Origin: an uncultured Prevotellaceae bacterium
Lineage (GTDB): Bacteria > Bacteroidota > Bacteroidia > Bacteroidales > Bacteroidaceae
Direction of reading: 5' to 3'
Length of the DNA stretch: 45,655 bases
NCBI GenBank assembly: GCA_947168395.1
Contig: CAMVLT010000026.1
Location: forward strand, 1 to 45,655
Shown here: piece by piece, positions 39,337-45,655 of the stretch
Layout of the letters: every line of letters starts with the position of its first letter
Position numbering within the stretch: position 1 is the stretch's first letter
Notes under the pieces: model-generated
Told to the model about the DNA's origin: nothing
The model's input: only the letters and a program-made list of their open reading frames with translations
Databases searched by the model: none
Translations under genes and position numbers: made by a program

Positions 39337-42300
39337 ATGGAAGATAAATTATATAAACAGATAGAAACAAATTTGTCATCTTCAATAAAAATGAAACTTG
39401 ACAACATTCGCAACTATCTTTCATACGGAAACGCATCTGTGATGGTTGGCGCGGGGTTTAGCAGAAACGCAGACATGGATGAAACTGTGTCTATGAAAGA
39501 TTGGAATAGTTTAGCTAAAAATTTTTTCCAGAAGCTATACTCTCGTACACCAACAGGAGAAGATTTGGCATTTAAGACTCCGATGAGATTAGCCTCATTA
39601 GTTGAGACATCATTTGGACGTACCGAATTGGATAAAATGATATACGAATCATTACCTGATGAGAGAATATCGCCAGGAGAAATACATAAAGCATTCTTGA
39701 ACCTAAATTGGAAAGATGTTTTTACAACTAATTATGACCGCCTTTTGGAAAAAGCTGCAATAGACACAGAACGTCATTACAATATTGTAACTAATAAAGA
39801 AACGTTGATTTATACGCAAAGTCCACGTATCATCAAACTTCATGGTAGTTTCCCAGACATTCATCCTTTCATTATGACAGAGGAAGACTATCGGATTTAT
39901 CCATCAAAGTATCCAGAGTTTGTCAATTCTGTGAGACAGGCACTTATTGAAAATATTTTCTGCTTGATAGGTTTTTCTGGCGATGACCCTAATTTCTTAA
40001 GTTGGATTGGCTGGCTTAGGGATGTTATGGGGAATTTGCCTTCTCCCATTTATTTGATTACTTATGATAAAACTTTTCATGATGCGGAGAGCACATTACT
40101 AAAAACGCGAAAATTGGATGTTATAAACTTCGCGGAAGTAGAGGGCATCCGTGGATATAAAGAAGCATTTGAATTCCTATTCAAGTATTTGGAATCGCAG
40201 GAACAAGATTTATGGGAAGATTTAGGATTTACTGTTAATTTGGATACTATAGAGGGAGTAAAAAAAACAATAGAAAAGGCAAAGACAATTAGAACTTCAT
40301 ATCCTGGATGGCTCCTAATGCCTCAAAGCTACTATCACTATTTTAGTGACTGTAGCCGTAGTTTTCCTTTTATGGAGAAGGATTTGGACAATATAACTGA
40401 TAAAAACCTACGATTTCAGTTTGTTTATGAATTGGACTGGAGACTGTCAGTTTCACTAACTCCCAAGAATGTTGATTGGTACGTAAATGAATTAGAAGCG
40501 ATTTGTTATGATGAAAATGACACTCCAGAGTTAAGATCACAGAAACATTCCTTAAAGATTTCTTTATTAACCATCTATAGGAGTCAATTAGATTTGAATT
40601 CTTTCAATAAGATTGTAAAATTGATATGTGACACAAAAGACCGTCTTTCAACAGACTTACAACGAAGATTATTTTACGAACGTGCATTAATAGCAGTCTC
40701 TGTTTTGGATTACAAGCAGGCAGACGAAATTCTCAAAATGTGGAACTCCTCAAGATTTGATTATATCGGAGAAATCTGGAAAGCACTAATAATGATTGAA
40801 ATAGGTAAACAGAAAGATGCAAGAGACTTATTGAATGAAACTTATCAGACTATACGTACTCAATTAGTTATTATAAATAACGCTTATTCTCCATTATTAA
40901 GTTCATGCCGCTTGCAAATTGAGAATATATTGCGTATCATTACTTACAACAGAAGTAAAAGGAATAATAGTGAATTAGATTATGATGCGGACTTCTATAC
41001 TATCTGCAGCGATTGTAAAGACAAACTTCATGAATTAGGAGACAACAAGCAATATCGTGAATATCATGACTTCAATATTGGCTGCCGTCGTACAACATGG
41101 AAGGGAGATTCTGGTTTTGATGGAAGGTACCTTTATTCCTATCGATTAGTTCGACTTTTTGAAAATGCAGGTATCCCATTCGGATTACCCAATCTTTCAA
41201 TTAATGTAAAAGAACAAAGCGAAGCGTTATGCAATTTGATTAATTTTAATTTTTTCTATTGCGCTACAATATTGGTAAGAGGATGCTGTGAGAGATTAAT
41301 AAAAGACATCTTGACCAGAAGACATCTCGTTAATTTGTCACGCAAAGAAGCAGATTTTTTATTCGATATAAATTTTCTTTGTCTAAAGAATCTTTCTGAT
41401 ACAGAATATAAAACTATAATGGCTAGACAAAAATCTATTGTCGAATTATTAGGTTATTTGTCTGTAAAAGCATCACAAGAAAAAATAGTACCTTTAGTAA
41501 ATATACTTATCCGTTTAAAATATGAAAAGAATTTGGAGACAGTATATAATTCGCTGACAAAGGATTCTCTTTCAAAATTGTTACCCATGTTATATTGTAT
41601 TCCTATCAAAGGGGATAAATACGAGAAAGACATATTATTCCCGAAAACGCAAAATATAAAAATCAAACTACCTAAGCAAGCTGTTGATATTATGTATCAG
41701 GGGCTTATTTCAGACAACAGATATAAAAGTGATGCGGCCTATCACCGAATAGCATCAACTTACACAGATATGAGTAAAACAAATCGGGATAGGTTTTCAA
41801 GAATAATCATCAAATGGCGAAAAGCTGAGACTAAGTCGTTGAATATGCTTTATTCATACAATATGATTCCTTATGATGCGAAGAAAGAGACTAAGGATAT
41901 TGATACAATTGTTTCTGAGTTAGTAAACGAATTTATGGAAAAAGATTACGTTTTCAATAAAGATTCTAATTCCATCACAGAGCTTAGTTCTGGAATAAGG
42001 AAACTAACACCTCTAGCAAAGCATATACCCTGTAATCTGCAGGAAGCAATTCTTTCCAAAGTCATGAAATACCTTGTAATGTATGAGGATGATTTGAAAA
42101 AGAATGATATAAGGGAGTTCTTTGGAGGCTTACGTTCATTTAGTAGAAAACTTTTCTTCTCTCTTCAAGAGTTTTTAAGGTGTCTTGACATGCAAAAAGT
42201 AGATAAAGACATGTTAAATTCATTTGCTAATGTCATAATTAGATATGGGACTTATGATTTTAGATATTTAATAATTATTTCATGTATCAATAGTCACATT

Positions 42301-42750
42301 CATAAGTATGATGTTGTTGAACTCATTAATGAATCTCTATTTCATAATGACTACACAAAAGATGACGATGCATTAGTCGCATTATATATTGAGTTTAAAA
42401 CAAACTTTGACATCAGTACTTTTGAGAGAATTATGAATTATATTACTTTTTCCGTTGATTCAAATAAAAACAGATATATCAGGTTTATTAAAGATGTCAT
42501 TGAAGATAATTTGATTCCGAATTTATATAATCCTAACTTTGAAAATATGCTAACGAAACTATATGATATGATTAACAGAGATGACATACCTGTAGAAGAT
42601 TTGATGGAAATGGAATATGAAACATTACAATTGGTAGATTGTTTAATGATAAAATATCCCAAAATGAAGAAAACAAAAGCTATAACAGATTGGTTAGAAT
42701 TTAATAATAATCCTAATACGTTTAATGATATTAGATTAAAAAATGATTAA
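39337..42750 (+). CDS. SIR2-domain defence protein, DSR-like
   Basis: An 1137-residue protein. Residues 25-280 are a SIR2-like NADase domain: VMVGAGFSRN (38-42 is GAGFS), FTTNYDRLLE with catalytic-type N132, RIIKLHGSF with H169, and CLIGFSGDDPNFLSW. Positions and motifs correspond well to the N133/H171 pair described for the phage-defence sirtuin DSR2. The remaining 850 residues are helical repeats without recognised enzymes, as in DSR1/DSR2, where this part senses phage proteins and releases NAD+ hydrolysis that kills the infected cell. Codon use is AT-rich like its neighbours. The next gene starts 15 bases later, so the two are probably expressed together. Confidence 0.8.
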   Translation: MEDKLYKQIETNLSSSIKMKLDNIRNYLSYGNASVMVGAGFSRNADMDETVSMKDWNSLAKNFFQKLYSRTPTGEDLAFKTPMRLASLVETSFGRTELDKMIYESLPDERISPGEIHKAFLNLNWKDVFTTNYDRLLEKAAIDTERHYNIVTNKETLIYTQSPRIIKLHGSFPDIHPFIMTEEDYRIYPSKYPEFVNSVRQALIENIFCLIGFSGDDPNFLSWIGWLRDVMGNLPSPIYLITYDKTFHDAESTLLKTRKLDVINFAEVEGIRGYKEAFEFLFKYLESQEQDLWEDLGFTVNLDTIEGVKKTIEKAKTIRTSYPGWLLMPQSYYHYFSDCSRSFPFMEKDLDNITDKNLRFQFVYELDWRLSVSLTPKNVDWYVNELEAICYDENDTPELRSQKHSLKISLLTIYRSQLDLNSFNKIVKLICDTKDRLSTDLQRRLFYERALIAVSVLDYKQADEILKMWNSSRFDYIGEIWKALIMIEIGKQKDARDLLNETYQTIRTQLVIINNAYSPLLSSCRLQIENILRIITYNRSKRNNSELDYDADFYTICSDCKDKLHELGDNKQYREYHDFNIGCRRTTWKGDSGFDGRYLYSYRLVRLFENAGIPFGLPNLSINVKEQSEALCNLINFNFFYCATILVRGCCERLIKDILTRRHLVNLSRKEADFLFDINFLCLKNLSDTEYKTIMARQKSIVELLGYLSVKASQEKIVPLVNILIRLKYEKNLETVYNSLTKDSLSKLLPMLYCIPIKGDKYEKDILFPKTQNIKIKLPKQAVDIMYQGLISDNRYKSDAAYHRIASTYTDMSKTNRDRFSRIIIKWRKAETKSLNMLYSYNMIPYDAKKETKDIDTIVSELVNEFMEKDYVFNKDSNSITELSSGIRKLTPLAKHIPCNLQEAILSKVMKYLVMYEDDLKKNDIREFFGGLRSFSRKLFFSLQEFLRCLDMQKVDKDMLNSFANVIIRYGTYDFRYLIIISCINSHIHKYDVVELINESLFHNDYTKDDDALVALYIEFKTNFDISTFERIMNYITFSVDSNKNRYIRFIKDVIEDNLIPNLYNPNFENMLTKLYDMINRDDIPVEDLMEMEYETLQLVDCLMIKYPKMKKTKAITDWLEFNNNPNTFNDIRLKND

Positions 42751-42765
42751 CTTTGCGAACTAAAT

Positions 42766-43767
42766 ATGGCAAGAATAGATGGAACATACTTTTTGATGGT
42801 CGATTACAGATCTTCCGATGGAATATGTACGCATCACATTCCTATTCAATATGGTAATGGGGAAGCTCATCTTTTGATGTGTGACTATGACAGTGATTGT
42901 TGGGCTCCTGTTGGTAGTCCTATCATGAACTTTGGCGAGATGACTGAGAAGCAAATATTCGAAGTTGTTAGGAAGACACATATATTTTATTCTTCTCTTA
43001 ATGAAGGCGATAATTATCGTCTAAAATATCTGAAACTTGGTTACGGCCAATGTTTTAATTCCATCTACAGACCAGTATTCACATATGATCTTACTGAAGT
43101 TTTTCAAGCCACATCACAAAGCGAGACATCTTTCATAGAGTGCTACAAAGACCTACCCATTAATAACTTCCAAGAATATTCAAATCAACTGCGGCAATTA
43201 GAGATAATCCTTGACGATATGACAGAAGTGTTCAAAGTTGTTGCGCCCCATTATGAACAACGCAACGTTTACGGACATGCCATCAGGAACATCATTATTT
43301 TAGCATGCACAGAATTGGATGCGAGGATGCAGGACATATTAGCAAATAATGGAGTCAACCCTAACAGGAAATACTTTGAAATGAAGGATTATTTCAAATT
43401 GAAAGACCCTTTAAAATTAGATGAGTATGAATTGTCATTTTATAGATATGGTGATTTAGGAACCTTTTCGCCTTTCTCTACATGGGAGAATAACGAACAG
43501 TTATATTGGTATCAAGCATACAATCATATAAAGCACAATCGAGAGAAACATTTTTCTGAGGCAAAATTATTTAATGCGGTAAATGCTATTATGGCTTATG
43601 CCATTATTCTAATTGCCCAATATGGGTATAGGAATGATTTATGGCGTGAGACTGTTGGTAAAATCATTCATGTAGAAAAAGAGCCAAGGTGGGATTTGGA
43701 AGATTTTTATATAAAGAGTCTTGGCGACCAAAGATCAGTTCATTATCCATTTAAACAAGAAGATTAA
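42766..43767 (+). CDS. HEPN-like protein, partner of the SIR2 gene
   Basis: A 333-residue protein without a firm family. The first 130 residues are beta-rich. The C-terminal half (about 165-310) is a four-helix region resembling HEPN/abortive-infection helices: EQRNVYGHAIRNIIILACTE (with an R-x4-H pair), LDARMQDIL, then YWYQAYNHIKHNREKHFSEA, a W-x-x-Y-N-x-x-K-H pattern common in such proteins. HEPN domains are often RNases or toxin-like binding modules; catalysis is not shown here. It directly follows the SIR2 gene and has the same AT-rich composition, suggesting a two-gene unit. Confidence 0.5.
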   Translation: MARIDGTYFLMVDYRSSDGICTHHIPIQYGNGEAHLLMCDYDSDCWAPVGSPIMNFGEMTEKQIFEVVRKTHIFYSSLNEGDNYRLKYLKLGYGQCFNSIYRPVFTYDLTEVFQATSQSETSFIECYKDLPINNFQEYSNQLRQLEIILDDMTEVFKVVAPHYEQRNVYGHAIRNIIILACTELDARMQDILANNGVNPNRKYFEMKDYFKLKDPLKLDEYELSFYRYGDLGTFSPFSTWENNEQLYWYQAYNHIKHNREKHFSEAKLFNAVNAIMAYAIILIAQYGYRNDLWRETVGKIIHVEKEPRWDLEDFYIKSLGDQRSVHYPFKQED

Positions 43768-43825
43768 TTACAAAATCCGTTGAATTTTTTAAAGACTAAT
43801 GTAGGTAAATGTACAAAATATAAAT

Positions 43826-43990
43826 ATGAGCGACGAACGTAAGTTTAACATAGAAGATTTTGACGAGTACATCCGCCAAGGAGAACCAGATAAGAAGGAG
43901 AAGGCTTATATCTGGCAGACGGCTATTGGGTTGCAGAAGGAGATTTCTGCGTACGAGTGGGCGAAAGGCACTCTGTCGTTCTTCTGGTAG
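43826..43990 (+). pseudogene. Truncated Fic antitoxin-like gene
   Basis: The 54-codon frame MSDERKFNIEDFDEYIRQGE followed by ...KAYIWQTAIGLQ is the conserved beginning of the small antitoxins that precede Fic genes in Bacteroidota. After GLQ the family normally continues with a V-D-G-L-x-x-S-x-Y-L segment and the inhibitory helix ending E-G-x-I. Here it becomes KEISAYEWAKGTLSFFW and stops. The remaining 75 bases to the Fic gene encode nothing similar in any frame. It is probably a broken antitoxin; a short functional peptide cannot be ruled out. Confidence 0.55.
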
Positions 43991-44065
43991 ATGATGTAGT
44001 AGAAAAGGATGAGAAATGGTGACAAAGAAGAATAAATACGTTATAGAAATAAAAGAATACAAGAT

Positions 44066-44941
44066 ATGAGCAAGATATCAATACGATTCTACAAAGACCA
44101 TAAGGTTCGTGCCGTATGGGACGAAGCCAACAACCAGTGGTGGTTCTCGGTTCTGGATATTGTGGGGGCTATCAATCAGCAAGATGACCACGAAAAGAAC
44201 CGTAACTACTGGAAGTATCTGAAAGCTAAACTGCGGAAGGAAGATAATGAGTTGGTTAGTGCCACTACCCAACTGAAGCTTACAGCTGCGGACGGAAAGA
44301 AGTACAAAACGGATGTCGTCAGCCAGGTCGATGTAGAGAAACTCGCTAAGGTTATACCCAACAACCAGGCTACGGCCTTCCTCGACTGGTTCACTTATAG
44401 TGACAACACAATTGACGGGCGCAGCAAAAAGAAGGCCTATACGTTTATTGAAAGTAATCTCGTGGCAGATAAAGACGTGGGAACTGTCAAGGCTCTGCAA
44501 CAGATTCATGCCTATATCTTCGGTGGGCTATATGACTTTGCCGGGAAAATCCGTACCAAGACCATTGCGAAGGGGAACACCTTGTTTTGCCTGACAGAAC
44601 ATCTTTATAGTTTCTTGAAAACTGTAGAGTCGATGCCAGAAAACACATACGATGAGATAGTAGATAAGTATGTGGAGATGAATGCTGCTCATCCGTTTAT
44701 GGAAGGCAATGGCCGTTCAACGCGCATTTGGCTCGACTTGATATTCAAGAAACGCTTAGGCCTGTGCGTGGATTGGAGTCAGATAGATAAACGGGAATAC
44801 CTTGATGCGATGATTGCAAGTCAAATGGACAGCACTAAGATTCGCGAGTTGCTGAAACCTGCATTGACGAATAAGATAGACGACCGCGAAATCTTCATGA
44901 AGGGTATCGACTACTCGTATTACTATGAGCAGGAAGACTAA
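44066..44941 (+). CDS. Fic family AMPylase with N-terminal Bro-N-like domain
   Basis: A 291-residue fusion. Residues 1-120 resemble the BRO/antirepressor N-terminal DNA-binding domain of phages (IRFYKDHKVRAVWDEANNQW, WWFSVLDIVGAI, LKLTAADGKKYKTDV). Residues 125-285 are a Fic domain with the catalytic loop H209-P-F-M-E-G-N-G-R217 (canonical HxFx[D/E]GNGRxxR) and the flap TIAKGNTLFC. Fic enzymes attach AMP or other NMPs to hydroxyls of target proteins and often act as toxins. The Fic motif is intact while the small antitoxin-type gene in front is truncated. The DNA-binding half may target it to DNA or to its own regulation. Confidence 0.82.
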   Translation: MSKISIRFYKDHKVRAVWDEANNQWWFSVLDIVGAINQQDDHEKNRNYWKYLKAKLRKEDNELVSATTQLKLTAADGKKYKTDVVSQVDVEKLAKVIPNNQATAFLDWFTYSDNTIDGRSKKKAYTFIESNLVADKDVGTVKALQQIHAYIFGGLYDFAGKIRTKTIAKGNTLFCLTEHLYSFLKTVESMPENTYDEIVDKYVEMNAAHPFMEGNGRSTRIWLDLIFKKRLGLCVDWSQIDKREYLDAMIASQMDSTKIRELLKPALTNKIDDREIFMKGIDYSYYYEQED

Positions 44942-45027
44942 TTGACTTTTTAAAAACAATAAAAACACAGGACAAGTTCAGGACAAGCTCGGTACAAGTA
45001 GCGAACAAATAAGATAATTGGGAAAAT

Positions 45028-45339
45028 ATGAAGGATAAAAGAATTTACGGCATGTTTGGGCCGAAGATAAAGGCCATGAGACTGGAACATGGATTGAAGC
45101 AACGGCAGTTGGCAGAGTTGCTTGAGACGGACATGCCTATGTATAGCAAGATGGAGCTGGGAGCACGACGTGTAAGACGCGACCAAGTTCCCAAGTTAGC
45201 AGAGCTGTATAAGGTTGACGAGAGGGAACTGATGAAACTATGGCTGGCTGATGGCGTCTATGCCATCTTGAAGGAAGAGGACGAAACACTCCGTTTAGAT
45301 GCCATTGACTTGGCAAAGGAGTACTTTTCAGGAGAATGA
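45028..45339 (+). CDS. XRE-family transcriptional regulator
   Basis: A 103-residue protein. The first 70 residues are a helix-turn-helix of the Cro/cI type (FGPKIKAMRLEHGLKQRQLA, ELLETDMPMYSKMELGARRV, VPKLAELYKVDERELMKL). The tail (DETLRLDAIDLAKEYF) is a short helix. Such small XRE proteins are common beside restriction and toxin genes in Bacteroidota and typically keep them repressed. It is 86 bases after the Fic gene; the direction and spacing allow cotranscription. The target site is unknown. Confidence 0.8.
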   Translation: MKDKRIYGMFGPKIKAMRLEHGLKQRQLAELLETDMPMYSKMELGARRVRRDQVPKLAELYKVDERELMKLWLADGVYAILKEEDETLRLDAIDLAKEYFSGE

Positions 45340-45377
45340 TGGAGTGTAGTCAGAACCCTATCGGTTTCAAACAACTT

Positions 45378-45459
45378 GTTTTCGCAGTCGCACAAGATTG
45401 CGAAAACTTGCTTAAAATGGGGGCGAACTCAAACCGATTGTTTTCGCATTGTTTTCGCA
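45378..45459. repeat. Cluster of 9-bp repeats beside the attachment scar
   Basis: GTTTTCGCA occurs directly at 45378-45386, 45440-45448 and 45451-45459, and inverted as TGCGAAAAC at 45399-45407. Such clustered direct and inverted short repeats are typical of integrase/excisionase arm sites near att sites. Operator function for the XRE protein is an alternative. Confidence 0.5.
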
Positions 45460-45467
45460 AAACGAAA

Positions 45468-45502
45468 AATCAGCAACTTGAATTTCTTCTAAGTTGCTGA
45501 TT
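45468..45502 (-). terminator. Terminator belonging to the tRNA remnant
   Basis: AATCAGCAACTT (45468-45479) and AAGTTGCTGATT (45491-45502) pair perfectly. On the minus strand the stem is followed by TTTCGTTTTG, a T-rich tail. It lies just after the 3' end of the minus-strand tRNA remnant and is probably the original tRNA terminator. Confidence 0.7.
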
Positions 45503-45509
45503 TTCAGTG

Positions 45510-45556
45510 TGGACCAGCCAGGGCTTGAACCTGGGACCTCCAGATTATGAGTCTGT
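45510..45556 (-). other. 3' half of a tRNA-Met(CAU) gene, attachment-site remnant
   Basis: On the minus strand the sequence ACAGACTCATAATCTGGAGG followed by a T-arm (CCAGGTTCAAGCCCTGG) and the 3' strand of the acceptor stem (CTGGTCCA) is the 3' part of a tRNA with anticodon CAU (45547-45549 on the plus strand read ATG). The D arm, the 5' acceptor strand and the rest of the 5' half are absent; beyond 45556 the sequence is unrelated and AT-rich. Such a precise half, from the anticodon stem to the 3' end, is what site-specific integration into a tRNA gene leaves behind. Confidence 0.8.
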
Positions 45557-45603
45557 TAAAGTAAGATATTTTAAGATTTCACAAAATATTTTTCCGATTT
45601 CTA

Positions 45604-45635
45604 TTTGGTTGTTTATCAGATATTTACTAACTTTG
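45604..45635 (+). promoter_or_regulatory. Rightward promoter leaving the window
   Basis: TTTG (45604-45607) and TAACTTTG (45628-45635) are 20 bases apart, a consensus Bacteroidota promoter. No start codon with a frame is visible in the remaining 20 bases, so its gene lies outside the window to the right. Confidence 0.6.
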
Positions 45636-45655
45636 CAACCGAAACGGGCAACGCT

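Noticed and set aside
45378..45459. CRISPR array made of the GTTTTCGCA repeats
   Set aside because: The repeat is only 9 bases, spacing is irregular, one copy is inverted, and there are no cas genes.

Overview
The window reads as a piece of a Bacteroidales chromosome, most like Prevotella and relatives. The reasons are promoters of the TAnnTTTG (-7) / TTTG or TTG (-33) type before many genes, a TonB-dependent receptor next to a DUF4249 lipoprotein, BACON domains, sorting-tail-like C-termini of the type IX secretion kind, ORF6N proteins, and the gene neighbourhood argR-GNAT-argG-argC ... argD ... proC-XRE/cupin-acyl-CoA synthetase. No species call is possible from sequence reading alone.

Layout. 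(1) 1-3929: a leftward promoter at the left edge, then argR, a GNAT acyltransferase, argG and argC, closed by a strong terminator. An ARG-box-like operator overlaps the argR start. (2) 3936-14598: an accessory block between argC and argD. It holds a 5'-truncated phosphate-binding-type protein, a membrane-bound kelch/AraC regulator, a secreted kelch protein resembling the regulator's own sensor domain, a large BACON-type surface protein, a TlpA-like thioredoxin and an HU-like protein. (3) 14969-22455: argD, a small outer-membrane barrel, proC, an XRE/cupin regulator, an AMP-dependent acyl-CoA synthetase, a small membrane protein, proB and proA. With block 1 these make part of the glutamate-to-arginine and glutamate-to-proline routes. 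(4) 22452-28273: NUDIX hydrolase, sialate O-acetylesterase, alpha/beta esterase, a lipoprotein, a thioredoxin-fold lipoprotein without CXXC, and a barrel protein. (5) 28352-33799: a leftward operon of TonB receptor, DUF4249 lipoprotein and a plug-like protein. (6) 34443-45339: an AT-rich defence-like island. It holds an ORF6N/PLD-like protein, a HhH plus PD-(D/E)XK-like protein, a BcgI-like restriction-modification pair, a DSR-like SIR2 protein, a HEPN-like partner, a Bro-N/Fic fusion with a broken antitoxin gene, and an XRE regulator. (7) 45378-45655: clustered 9-bp repeats, a terminator and the 3' half of a tRNA-Met(CAU) gene, i.e. an attachment-site scar, then a rightward promoter leaving the window.

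The most unusual signals are: (a) a dispersed G-rich palindromic element with CCCACCCCC...GGGGGTGGG ends, found intergenically, around a start codon, and in frame inside three genes; (b) the pairing of a kelch-TM-AraC regulator with a secreted look-alike of its sensor, plus a 21-bp-phased direct repeat before the target; (c) the SIR2/HEPN-like pair inside a compact restriction island; (d) the tRNA scar at the island's right edge. All family assignments come from motif reading, not from database searches.
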